A stretch of 5,793 nt of DNA from the NCBI RefSeq assembly GCF_934307085.1, contig NZ_CAKRCF010000083.1, positions 1 through 5,793 of the forward strand, written 5' to 3'. The translations under genes were made by a program, and so were the position numbers. This DNA comes from an uncultured Anaerobutyricum sp. (GTDB lineage Bacteria; Bacillota; Clostridia; Lachnospirales; Lachnospiraceae). The first letter of the stretch is position 1. Each line of letters opens with the position of its first letter. The notes below the pieces were generated by a model. That model had not been told where the DNA came from. It ran no database searches and saw nothing but the letters and a program-made list of their open reading frames with translations. Below are positions 1 to 5,692 of this stretch, one piece after another.

Positions 1-104
1 TTTACAAAAAATTCGCTTAGCTGGGAATTTGTCAGTGGAAAATCCAGATTATCCAGCATAAACAGTATCATTAATTTATATAATGTTAAAGATTCTTCTG
101 ACAT
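1..104 (-). CDS. DUF4364 family protein, N-terminal fragment (partial, runs off the left edge)
   Basis: An ATG at 104-102 opens a frame that stays open to the window edge (34 codons visible). It begins MSEESLTLYKLMILFMLDNL and continues with DFPLTNSQLSEFF. I recognise this as the start of DUF4364 proteins, which are common in Clostridia; this is from memory, not a search. A strong Shine-Dalgarno sequence, GGAGG, lies 6 bases upstream, inside the end of the radical SAM gene. The two genes overlap by 19 bases (86-104) in different frames, so they are probably translationally coupled in one operon. The visible residues would form two amphipathic helices, which fits the start of a winged-helix DNA-binding fold, but that fold is an inference. 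The function of the family is not established. The gene is not broken; it is only cut by the window end. Confidence 0.82.
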   Translation of the reverse strand, partial: MSEESLTLYKLMILFMLDNLDFPLTNSQLSEFFV

Positions 105-1006
105 AAGCTTCCTCCCTGCATAAAGTTTCGTTGCTTCATTTCTTTATGGATGGTATTTAAAACAAGCCGTTTGTGTCCAATCCATTTTGGAGCGATTAAA
201 AGGTCTTTTGGGCCATCTCCGGTCATTCGCTCAATGACAATGTCTTTGCGAAGCTGACTAAGACAGGTAATGAGATGGTCGATATATTCTTCCATGGTAA
301 GAATATGAAATGGGTGTTGTTCATAGTAACTGGCAAGTCTGGTGTGTTTCAGTACATAAAGCATGGAAATCTTGATACCGTTTACCGGAAGTGTGTTTAG
401 GTAATGGATGGTGTCAAGTTCCATGTCTAAAGTTTCTCCAGGAAGACCTAGAATAATATGTGCAGTCACACGGATACCTGCATCTGCAAGAGCATGGCAG
501 GTTTTAGTAAATGTTTTGGTTGGATATGCCCGGTTTAAAAAGTCTGCGGTGCTGTCATGAGCGGTCTGCAATCCCATTTCGATAAAGACGGGTTTTCGTT
601 TATTTAATTCTTTTAATAAATCTAAAATTTCCGGAGTGATACAGTCGGGTCTTGTACCGATGGATAATGCAGCAATTTCTGGGGTGTTGATGGCTTCCTC
701 GTAAAGGGAACGAAGTTTGCCTACAGGGGCATAGGTATTAGTAAATGCCTGAAAGTAAGCAATATAATGTTCGCCCTGATACTTTCTCGAAGTCTGTGAC
801 TTGCCAAGATGAATCTGTTCGGAAACAGAGAGGGAAGCGTTCTCTGTAAATTCTCCGCTTCCCCCTTCGCTACAAAAAATACATCCGCCGATTGCGAGTG
901 TTCCGTCACGATTTGGACAGGTAAAACCACCATCTAAGCAGATTTTATAGAGCTTTTCTCCAAAATGTTCTTTAATAAAGCGACTGTAACTATAATAGCG
1001 TTCCAT
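86..1006 (-). CDS. TIGR01212 family radical SAM protein (YhcC/YtqA-like)
   Basis: This 306-residue protein is a radical S-adenosylmethionine enzyme of unknown substrate, expected to be cytosolic. The 4Fe-4S cluster cysteines are Cys30, Cys42 and Cys45, in the widely spaced Cys-x11-Cys-x2-Cys arrangement of this family, within GGFTCPNRDGT and GGCIFC. Further family signatures are AYFQAFTNTYAP (83-94), SIGTRPDC (115-122), FIEMGLQT (141-148), HIILGLPGET (183-192) and, near the C terminus, DGPKDLLIAPKW (264-275). The GTRPDC and GLPGET segments resemble the Elp3-like branch of radical SAM proteins. Relatives are E. coli YhcC and B. subtilis YtqA. The length is normal. The ATG lies 5 bases after the malic enzyme stop codon with only a weak Shine-Dalgarno sequence, which suggests translational coupling. 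The start fits the family, whose proteins begin shortly before the FGEK-Y motif. The last 19 bases overlap the next gene and contain its ribosome binding site. Confidence 0.93.
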   Translation of the reverse strand: MERYYSYSRFIKEHFGEKLYKICLDGGFTCPNRDGTLAIGGCIFCSEGGSGEFTENASLSVSEQIHLGKSQTSRKYQGEHYIAYFQAFTNTYAPVGKLRSLYEEAINTPEIAALSIGTRPDCITPEILDLLKELNKRKPVFIEMGLQTAHDSTADFLNRAYPTKTFTKTCHALADAGIRVTAHIILGLPGETLDMELDTIHYLNTLPVNGIKISMLYVLKHTRLASYYEQHPFHILTMEEYIDHLITCLSQLRKDIVIERMTGDGPKDLLIAPKWIGHKRLVLNTIHKEMKQRNFMQGGSLCQKNL

Positions 1007-1011
1007 GGAAA

Positions 1012-2163
1012 TTAATCAATATATTCTTTGACGGCGGCACTGACTACATCAGCGATTTCCGGATCAAAGGCGTGTGGAAGAATATTTGTATCGCTTAATT
1101 CTTCGGCAGGAACAAGACCGGCAATTGCGTGAGCAGCAGCAAGCTTCATCTCAGAAGTGATATGTGTAGCGTGTCCTTCTAAAGCACCTTTAAAGATTCC
1201 AGGGAATACGAGCACGTTATTTACCTGATTTGGGAAATCAGAACGTCCGGTTCCGACAACCTTTGCCCCTGCTTCTTTTGCAAGGTGAGGAAGAATTTCA
1301 GGGTCAGGATTAGCCATGGTAAATAAAATAGAATCCTTTGCCATAGAGCGGACCATATCCTGGCTTACAATGCCGGGAGCGGATACACCAACGAAAATAT
1401 CAGCACCTTTCATCGCATCTGCAAGAGTTCCTGTTTTATGAGAAAGATTCGTAACCTGCGTCATTTTTTCCTGCATCCAATTTAAAGATGGGTCACCAGA
1501 GCATAAGATTCCATGACGGTCACAGAGAGTAAGGTCTTTAAATCCGTAAGATAGGAGCATCTTAGAAATAGCAATTCCAGCAGAACCGGCACCATTAACA
1601 ACCACTTTACAATCTTCTTTTTGCTTGCCAACAACTTTAAGTGCATTGATGATTCCGGCAAGAACGACGATGGCGGTACCATGTTGGTCATCGTGGAAAA
1701 CAGGAATATCAAGCATTTTGTCGAGACGTTCTTCTATTTCAAAACAGCGGGGTGCTGCAATATCTTCTAAGTTAATACCGCCAAAAGCAGGGGCGATTCT
1801 GACAACAGTTTCAATAATTTCTTCTGTATCCTGTGTGTCTAAACAGATTGGAAATGCATTCACACCGCCGAATTCTTTAAAAAGGGCAGCCTTTCCTTCC
1901 ATAACAGGCATGGCGGCAAGTGCGCCAATATTGCCAAGACCAAGTACAGCACTTCCGTCAGATACAACGGCAACAGTGTTTGACTTGATTGTGTAAGTGT
2001 AGGCTTCTTTTGGGTCTTTTGCGATAGCACAGCAAGGTTCTGCAACACCAGGAGTGTACGCAATCGCCAAGTCTTCTGCGGAAGCTACCTGACATTTGGC
2101 TTCAACAGAAAGTTTACCGTTCCATTGTTTGTGCATTTCTAAAGCTTTTTCTTTATTTGTCAT
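1012..2163 (-). CDS. Malic enzyme (malate dehydrogenase, decarboxylating), short bacterial form
   Basis: The 383-residue protein catalyses oxidative decarboxylation of malate to pyruvate and CO2 with reduction of NAD(P), linking C4 acids to pyruvate in the cytosol. Conserved sites are clear: AIAYTPGVAEP with the catalytic Tyr36, SDGSAVLGLGNIG (68-80), MEGKAALFK with the catalytic Lys91, NLEDI with metal ligands Glu133 and Asp134, FHDDQHGTA (156-164) with Asp159, the Rossmann loop GAGSAGIA (191-198), MANPDPEI, and GRSDFPNQVNNVLVFPGIF near the C terminus. The length matches the short single-domain form; there is no phosphotransacetylase-like C-terminal domain as in E. coli MaeB. Cofactor preference (NAD or NADP) cannot be told by eye. 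AAAGGA and CGGA lie 13 and 9 bases before the ATG. It is the first gene of the minus-strand operon and has its own promoter. The symbol is left empty because naming of this family (mae, mleA, ytsJ) varies. Confidence 0.96.
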   Translation of the reverse strand: MTNKEKALEMHKQWNGKLSVEAKCQVASAEDLAIAYTPGVAEPCCAIAKDPKEAYTYTIKSNTVAVVSDGSAVLGLGNIGALAAMPVMEGKAALFKEFGGVNAFPICLDTQDTEEIIETVVRIAPAFGGINLEDIAAPRCFEIEERLDKMLDIPVFHDDQHGTAIVVLAGIINALKVVGKQKEDCKVVVNGAGSAGIAISKMLLSYGFKDLTLCDRHGILCSGDPSLNWMQEKMTQVTNLSHKTGTLADAMKGADIFVGVSAPGIVSQDMVRSMAKDSILFTMANPDPEILPHLAKEAGAKVVGTGRSDFPNQVNNVLVFPGIFKGALEGHATHITSEMKLAAAHAIAGLVPAEELSDTNILPHAFDPEIADVVSAAVKEYID

Positions 2164-2192
2164 AATTTAATTTCCGTCCTTTCCCAGATTAT

Positions 2193-2221
2193 ATTCTAGC
2201 ATCGGTTTTCTCATTCTGCAA
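2193..2221 (-). promoter_or_regulatory. Predicted sigma-A promoter of the malic enzyme operon
   Basis: On the minus strand, TTGCAG (2221-2216) is followed after exactly 17 bases by TAGAAT (2198-2193), with an extended -10 TGC just before it (2201-2199). A perfect TATAAT (2193-2188) lies directly downstream as an alternative -10. The start would be near 2186, giving a leader of about 20 bases that contains the AAAGGA ribosome binding site. This is a prediction from sequence pattern only. Confidence 0.5.
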
Positions 2222-2243
2222 TCAAATATTTCGCAAAAACAGG

Positions 2244-2271
2244 TTGTTTTCTTCCTGATTTGTGCTATTAT
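2244..2271 (+). promoter_or_regulatory. Predicted upstream promoter (P1) of rho
   Basis: TTGTTT (2244-2249), a 16-base spacer and TATTAT (2266-2271) preceded by TGC, an extended -10. Transcription would begin near 2278, giving a rho leader of about 364 bases. The -10 lies in CTATTATAG, which also reads as a perfect TATAAT on the minus strand (2272-2267), so the site could fire both ways, but no -35 supports the minus direction. A 5-bp dyad, AAGAC (2276-2280) with GTCTT (2292-2296), sits at the predicted start and could be an operator. Confidence 0.45.
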
Positions 2272-2303
2272 AGAAAAGACAATTCTAATTCGTCTTAATA
2301 AAT

Positions 2304-2332
2304 CTGATACGATGAAGAGATTTTTGTATAAT
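2304..2332 (+). promoter_or_regulatory. Predicted second promoter (P2) of rho, bracketed by an inverted repeat
   Basis: CTGATA (2304-2309), a 17-base spacer and a perfect TATAAT (2327-2332). The start would be near 2339, about 300 bases before rho. The -35 is overlapped by TGATACGA (2305-2312) and the -10 is followed at once by its exact reverse complement TCGTATCA (2333-2340). P1 and P2 may be alternatives or both be used. Confidence 0.42.
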
Positions 2333-2340
2333 TCGTATCA
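2305..2340. repeat. Inverted repeat, 8-bp arms, around promoter P2
   Basis: TGATACGA (2305-2312) and TCGTATCA (2333-2340) are perfect reverse complements separated by 20 bases. As DNA this could be a bipartite operator, since the arm centres are 28 bp apart, close to three helical turns. As RNA made from P1 it could form a hairpin followed by CATTTTTAG, a weak terminator-like arrangement. A competing 6-bp pairing, AAATCT (2300-2305) with AGATTT (2318-2323), shares bases with the left arm and loop. The role is unknown. Confidence 0.55.
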
Positions 2341-2408
2341 CATTTTTAGTTATAATCTTTTGATTTCCCAATTGATTTAAAATGATATTTGTATATATGC
2401 ATAGAAAG

Positions 2409-2444
2409 AGAACTTTCACTCTCTATCAGAGTGGGGAAAGTGCT
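2409..2444 (+). other. Stem-loop in the rho leader RNA
   Basis: ACTTTCACTCT (2412-2422) can pair with AGAGTG (2428-2433) plus AAAGT (2437-2441), leaving a GGG bulge (2434-2436) and the 5-base loop CTATC. After an A-G mismatch, AG (2409-2410) pairs with CT (2443-2444). This is the most GC-containing structure in an otherwise AT-rich leader. It is not followed by a T-run, so it is not an intrinsic terminator. It ends 25 bases before the small reading frame at 2470. Confidence 0.5.
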
Positions 2445-2469
2445 GAATTTAATTATATATAGAGGAAAA

Positions 2470-2547
2470 ATGGCTTTACAAAGAGGTCGGTATATGGATA
2501 AGTATGTTTTTTATGACAAAAAGTCTAAAAGATACAGAAAACTATAA
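2470..2547 (+). CDS. Possible leader peptide upstream of rho (25 residues, hypothetical)
   Basis: The frame opens with ATG at 2470 (MALQRGRYMDKYVF...) and ends with TAA at 2545-2547. AGAGG lies 4 bases before this ATG. A second in-frame ATG at 2494 has AAGAGG seven bases upstream, a better spacing, and would give 17 residues. The peptide is strongly basic and rich in Lys, Arg and Tyr, with no membrane segment or known motif. Its position in the rho leader suggests a regulatory leader peptide whose translation affects transcription into rho. That is inference: B. subtilis and E. coli rho are known to be autoregulated by termination in the leader, but I know of no such peptide there. A chance frame of this length in AT-rich DNA is possible. 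Confidence 0.3.
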   Translation: MALQRGRYMDKYVFYDKKSKRYRKL

Positions 2548-2561
2548 AAGTTATTTGAAAA

Positions 2562-2618
2562 ATTAAGAAAGAATCCTTGGTGATTTGATTACTGAAATTT
2601 AATTACTAAATTCTTAAT
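2562..2618 (+). other. Inverted repeat just upstream of the rho ribosome binding site
   Basis: ATTAAGAA (2562-2569) and TTCTTAAT (2611-2618) are perfect reverse complements enclosing 41 bases. The loop holds two ATTACT copies (2588-2593 and 2602-2607). The right arm ends 12 bases before AGGAGG (2631-2636), the strong ribosome binding site of rho, which sits 5 bases before the ATG. The arms have only one G-C pair, so the RNA hairpin would be weak. It could be chance in AT-rich DNA. Confidence 0.3.
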
Positions 2619-2641
2619 AAGGAAATATTTAGGAGGCAAGA

Positions 2642-4312
2642 ATGAAATTTAAAGAAATGACACTTCTTCAATTGAAGGCATACGCAAAGGAAAAAGGTAT
2701 CCGCGGAGTAAGCACGTTAAAAAAAGATCAGTTAATAGAGAAGCTGATAGCAAGTGAAAATAAAAGCATACAGGCAAAGACGGAAGTGGGTATTAAATCA
2801 GAAGAAGGTGTTAATGAAGGGAACATCCGCTCACAAGAAAAGGGTAAGCAGGGAGAACATACAAGAAAAACACAGCAAAAATCATCGGAATCAGAGAAAA
2901 AAGAAAAAACACATCGTCATATAAATCGTATAAATAATAAAAATGGTAAAAGAAATTCCAGAGAGAATTTTAAAGAAATGGATGAGGAACATTTTACAGA
3001 GAAGAAAAAGAATTTTGATAATGAAACAAATGAAAATAGCATAAATGTAGAAATAAATGCAGAAAATTATCCAAAGACAGCAGAACATATTGATGAATAT
3101 GAAAATGACAAAGAAAATGTAAATAATCTAAATAGTGAAAATACAGGAAAAGAAAATAAAAAAGGCGATTTATCCAATTTAGACAGCGGAAATATGGCAA
3201 ATGGTATCCTTGAAGTAATGCCAGATGGCTATGGATTTATCCGTTGTGAGAACTATTTACCAGGAGAGAATGATGTATATGTTTCTCCATCCCAGATTCG
3301 TCGTTTTAATTTAAAGACAGGAGATATTTTAGTAGGAAATATCCGTATAAAAACACAGAATGAAAAGTATAGTGCCTTATTATATGTGCAGTCTGTTAAC
3401 GGATATAAGCCATTTGATGCCGCCAAGAGAAAGAACTTTGAAGATTTAACGCCGATTTTTCCAAATGAGAGAATCAGCCTTGAAACAGAGAATGCACCGC
3501 TTTCCATGCGTATGGTTGACCTCCTTTCCCCAATTGGAAAGGGACAGCGTGGAATGATTGTTTCTCAGCCAAAGACAGGAAAGACTACATTATTAAAACA
3601 GATTGCAAGAAGTATCACGGCAACAAGACCGAATATGAAAGTTATTGTTCTTCTTATTGATGAACGTCCAGAAGAAGTAACAGATATCAGAGAATCTATT
3701 GAAGGACCGAATGCAGAAGTTATTTATTCTACATTTGATGAGCTGCCAGAACATCACAAAAGAGTATCTGAGATGGTATTAGAGAGAGCAAAACGACTTG
3801 TAGAACATAAACAGGATGTTGTCATTTTATTAGATAGTATTACCAGATTAGCAAGAGCATATAATCTGCTTGTGCCACCAAGTGGTCGTACACTTTCCGG
3901 TGGTCTTGACCCGGCAGCCCTTTATATGCCGAAGAAATTCTTCGGAGCAGCAAGAAATATGCGTGAGGGCGGAAGTCTTACAATCCTTGCAACAGCACTG
4001 GTTGAGACAGGAAGCAAGATGGACGATGTTGTATTTGAAGAATTTAAGGGAACTGGTAATATGGAGCTTGTATTAGACCGTAAACTTGCAGAAAAGAGAA
4101 TCTTCCCGGCAATCAATATCCAGCGCTCAGGAACAAGAAGAGACGATTTACTTTTATCCAAAGAAGAACAGGAAATCGTATTTGCCCTCCACAGAGAAAT
4201 GTCCGGCAACCGTGCTGAAGAAAATATGGAGCAGATACTTAACTTCTTTAAGAGAACGAAAAATAATAAAGAATTTATTCGGGTGATGAAGCAATCTTTA
4301 CTTAAAAAATAG
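2642..4312 (+). CDS. rho: Transcription termination factor Rho with a long N-terminal insertion domain
   Basis: Rho is a hexameric ring ATPase/helicase that binds nascent C-rich RNA and ends transcription. Here it has 556 residues, against 419 in E. coli. Domains in order: an N-terminal three-helix Rho_N (SAP-like) domain (about 1-38); a disordered Asn/Lys/Glu-rich insertion (about 41-182); the OB/cold-shock RNA-binding domain (about 184-255) with GYGF (196-199) and [14 protein letters not shown] (211-224); and the ATPase domain. The latter shows Walker A PKTGKT (310-315), [12 protein letters not shown] (337-348), the Walker B region [16 protein letters not shown] (393-408), the Q-loop [11 protein letters not shown] (411-421), the R-loop [20 protein letters not shown] (455-474) and RSGTRRDD (495-502). 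The residues around the bicyclomycin pocket look conserved apart from Thr312, where E. coli has Ala. The start is firm: AGGAGG lies 5 bases before the ATG and the Rho_N domain begins at once. No rpmE follows and I see no intrinsic terminator after the stop. Confidence 0.97.
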   Translation: MKFKEMTLLQLKAYAKEKGIRGVSTLKKDQLIEKLIASENKSIQAKTEVGIKSEEGVNEGNIRSQEKGKQGEHTRKTQQKSSESEKKEKTHRHINRINNKNGKRNSRENFKEMDEEHFTEKKKNFDNETNENSINVEINAENYPKTAEHIDEYENDKENVNNLNSENTGKENKKGDLSNLDSGNMANGILEVMPDGYGFIRCENYLPGENDVYVSPSQIRRFNLKTGDILVGNIRIKTQNEKYSALLYVQSVNGYKPFDAAKRKNFEDLTPIFPNERISLETENAPLSMRMVDLLSPIGKGQRGMIVSQPKTGKTTLLKQIARSITATRPNMKVIVLLIDERPEEVTDIRESIEGPNAEVIYSTFDELPEHHKRVSEMVLERAKRLVEHKQDVVILLDSITRLARAYNLLVPPSGRTLSGGLDPAALYMPKKFFGAARNMREGGSLTILATALVETGSKMDDVVFEEFKGTGNMELVLDRKLAEKRIFPAINIQRSGTRRDDLLLSKEEQEIVFALHREMSGNRAEENMEQILNFFKRTKNNKEFIRVMKQSLLKK

Positions 4313-4453
4313 GAAGCGTCAGTAAAGTCTTATTATCATTTTACGATGTTATTTAAATATTATAAGAAACAAAACAGGTCGTAATAGTAAAGAATTGTAT
4401 TGTGTGCATAAAATATATCTGGAAATACCGACATAATTCGTAAAGTCCTGTAA
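4313..4453 (+). other. Intergenic stretch after rho, no gene or clear terminator
   Basis: This AT-rich DNA begins right after the rho stop codon. I find no open frame with a ribosome binding site, no tRNA and no GC-rich hairpin with a T-run. The only symmetry near the stop is a loose GTAAA/TTTAC pair, too weak to call. Transcription of rho may read on or end by a Rho-dependent route; this is inference. Confidence 0.4.
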
Positions 4454-4482
4454 TTGACGGGGCGAATAATGTGTAGTATTAT
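4454..4482 (+). promoter_or_regulatory. Predicted sigma-A promoter of the Sm_multidrug_ex gene
   Basis: TTGACG (4454-4459), a spacer of exactly 17 bases, and TATTAT (4477-4482) match the consensus at 5 of 6 positions each, the best promoter in the window. Transcription would start near 4489, giving a leader of about 100 bases. The leader contains small possible stems (such as CTGT/ACAG and GCTT/AAGC around 4507-4530) but nothing I recognise as a known riboswitch. Confidence 0.6.
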
Positions 4483-4588
4483 TTGGAGCGAAACATTACA
4501 GACATCTGTCAGGCTTACAGCTTATAAAGCATGGCGCTATAGTTTGTAAAATTATTCAAAATTTAAAAAATAAAAAAAGGAAGATAAG

Positions 4589-5059
4589 ATGATTAAACAT
4601 TATTTAACAGTATTTTTAATTTCTATGGTTCCGATTGCAGAACTTCGAGCAGCAATTCCCTACTCACAGGCAGTAGGTCTTCCGCTGATTCCTTCTTACA
4701 TCGTTGCAATCATAGGAAATATGCTTCCTGTACCAGTTATTTATCTATTTGCAAGAAAGGTACTTGAAATTGGAAGCAATATGCCAAGTGTGATTGGTAA
4801 GTTCTGCCGCTGGTGCACCGCTAAGGGAGAAAAAGGTGGAGAGAAGCTGCAGGCAACCGCAGGAAGAGGACTTTTTGTAGCATTACTTTTATTTGTAGGA
4901 ATTCCACTTCCGGGAACTGGAGCATGGACAGGAACATTAGCAGCAAGTTTCTTAAAGATGGACTTTAAGTCAAGTGTACTAGCAGCTATGTGCGGAGTCT
5001 TACTGGCCGGGATCATCATGATGACATTAAGTGCCGGATTCTTTTCACTGATTCGATAG
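4589..5059 (+). CDS. Small membrane protein, Sm_multidrug_ex (COG2426) family
   Basis: A 156-residue integral membrane protein, essentially full length for the family. Hydrophobic segments run at about 5-16, 32-56, 94-118 and 127-153. Conserved signatures are the Pro-rich half-segment VPIAELRAAIPYSQAVGLP (14-32) and GIPLPGTGAWTG (104-115). A basic hydrophilic loop (about 70-93) separates the two halves. The Pfam name, putative small multidrug export, rests on thin evidence. As I recall, structure-prediction work relates this family to DedA/VTT membrane proteins, which have re-entrant helices; the two proline/glycine motifs here would suit such re-entrant loops. Substrate and direction are unknown. 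AAAGGAAG (4576-4583) precedes the ATG at a good distance, and its own promoter lies about 110 bases upstream. It does not resemble the four-helix SMR (EmrE) transporters. Confidence 0.88.
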   Translation: MIKHYLTVFLISMVPIAELRAAIPYSQAVGLPLIPSYIVAIIGNMLPVPVIYLFARKVLEIGSNMPSVIGKFCRWCTAKGEKGGEKLQATAGRGLFVALLLFVGIPLPGTGAWTGTLAASFLKMDFKSSVLAAMCGVLLAGIIMMTLSAGFFSLIR

Positions 5060-5198
5060 ATAATAAGGCATTTTCGGAGTCTTAATGAGTAAAAAGGATT
5101 AAATCAGATAGACTACTCTTGGAGTCTTATTTGCTTTACTTGTGTGAGAAGATTAAGATTACGAGAGTAAATAATAGACAAAAGGAGACTTATTGGGG
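5060..5198 (+). other. Intergenic gap with repeated GGAGTCTTA and a weak stem-loop
   Basis: GGAGTCTTA occurs at 5076-5084 and 5121-5129, and GGAGACTTA at 5184-5192, where it includes the ribosome binding site of the next gene. AGACT (5110-5114) can pair with AGTCT (5123-5127) around an 8-base loop and is followed by TTATTTGCTTT, a weak terminator-like form. No convincing promoter is visible, so the next gene may be read from the upstream promoter. Confidence 0.35.
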
Positions 5199-5600
5199 AT
5201 GAAACGGTTAGGAAGTTTTTTTGATGAAATATACGGTTTTGACGGATTATCCTGTGGCCTACTGGTGCTGAGTATTATTATAAATTTAGTTACAGGTCTG
5301 TGTCCATCACAGGCAGTAAACAAATTTAACTTAATCAGTTATCTGCCATTACTCTGGTGTGTTTTTAGAGTGTTTTCCCATAACTACGAAAAAAGACAGA
5401 GGGAGAATGAGAAGTTCTTGAACTTTATCCGCCCACTTTGTGAGAATATTATTGAAAAACGGGAAGAAAAAGCAGAAGCGAAATTATTTCGCTTCTTCAA
5501 ATGCCCAGTATGTAAGCAGAAGCTTCGTGTTCCAAAGGGAAAAGGGAAAGTTGAAATCACCTGCCCAAAATGTGGGAATAAATTTATAAAAAAGGCGTGA
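5199..5600 (+). CDS. Small membrane protein with C-terminal zinc ribbon, function unknown
   Basis: The 133-residue protein starts MKRLGSFFDEIYGFDGLS and has two predicted membrane helices (about 17-35 and 46-60). A charged, probably helical linker (about 61-98, rich in Lys, Arg and Glu) follows. At the C terminus is a zinc ribbon with two CPxC knuckles, Cys102/Cys105 and Cys122/Cys125, 16 residues apart. Topology would place the ribbon on one face of the membrane, probably the cytosol given the positive charges after the second helix. I recall similar uncharacterised proteins in Lachnospiraceae but know no function. The start is uncertain by two codons: AAAGGAG (5181-5187) lies 11 bases from this ATG and 5 bases from an in-frame TTG at 5193. 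I chose ATG because it is the commoner codon and MKR is a natural start. It may be co-transcribed with the gene before it. Confidence 0.8.
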   Translation: MKRLGSFFDEIYGFDGLSCGLLVLSIIINLVTGLCPSQAVNKFNLISYLPLLWCVFRVFSHNYEKRQRENEKFLNFIRPLCENIIEKREEKAEAKLFRFFKCPVCKQKLRVPKGKGKVEITCPKCGNKFIKKA

Positions 5601-5642
5601 GAAATTCTGATTTGTCGGTTTGGTAACAGACAAATAGACGCC
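5594..5642 (+). other. Nested stem-loop over the end of the zinc-ribbon gene
   Basis: ATTTGTC (5610-5616) pairs perfectly with GACAAAT (5629-5635) around a 12-base loop, and GGCGT (5594-5598), which includes the last codon and the first base of the stop codon, can pair with ACGCC (5638-5642). The right flank has no T-run, so it is not a canonical intrinsic terminator. It may protect or end the transcript; that is inference. Confidence 0.4.
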
Positions 5643-5665
5643 GCTAGGAAAGAATATGTAGCCAG

Positions 5666-5692
5666 AGTGCCAGAAAATTTTAGAAAGGCACT
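5666..5692. repeat. Short inverted repeat AGTGCC/GGCACT
   Basis: AGTGCC (5666-5671) and GGCACT (5687-5692) are perfect reverse complements with a 15-base AT-rich loop that contains AAAATTTT. An A-run follows at 5694-5699. A terminator on the plus strand would need T there, and on the minus strand an A-run on the left side, so this is not a terminator. It may be part of the palindromic element that follows. Confidence 0.4.

Noticed and set aside
1625..1996. Plus-strand open frame of 123 codons inside the malic enzyme gene
   Set aside because: It lies antisense to a clear conserved enzyme, has low-complexity Ser/Thr/Ala content and no family motif; it is a shadow of the real frame.
2801..3188. 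Frameshift or foreign insertion in rho
   Set aside because: The frame is unbroken and the segment sits at the usual place for Rho insertion domains; its A-rich DNA follows from the Lys/Asn/Glu content.
3253..3507. Minus-strand frame of 84 codons inside rho
   Set aside because: Antisense to the conserved Rho RNA-binding region, with no recognisable motif.
3922..4209. Minus-strand frame of 95 codons inside rho
   Set aside because: Antisense to the Rho ATPase domain and explained by its codon use.
4421..4560. Possible riboswitch before the Sm_multidrug_ex gene
   Set aside because: I compared it by eye with guanidine, fluoride, purine, THF, c-di-GMP, TPP and PreQ1 consensus cores and found no match; part of the stretch is the promoter itself. 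A covariance-model scan would settle it.
4741..5019. Minus-strand frame of 92 codons inside the small membrane protein gene
   Set aside because: Antisense to a gene with a good promoter, ribosome binding site and family motifs.
5193..5198. TTG start two codons upstream for the zinc-ribbon protein
   Set aside because: The spacing from the Shine-Dalgarno sequence is good, but TTG is a rarer start and adds only Met-Gly; ATG at 5199 is preferred without certainty.
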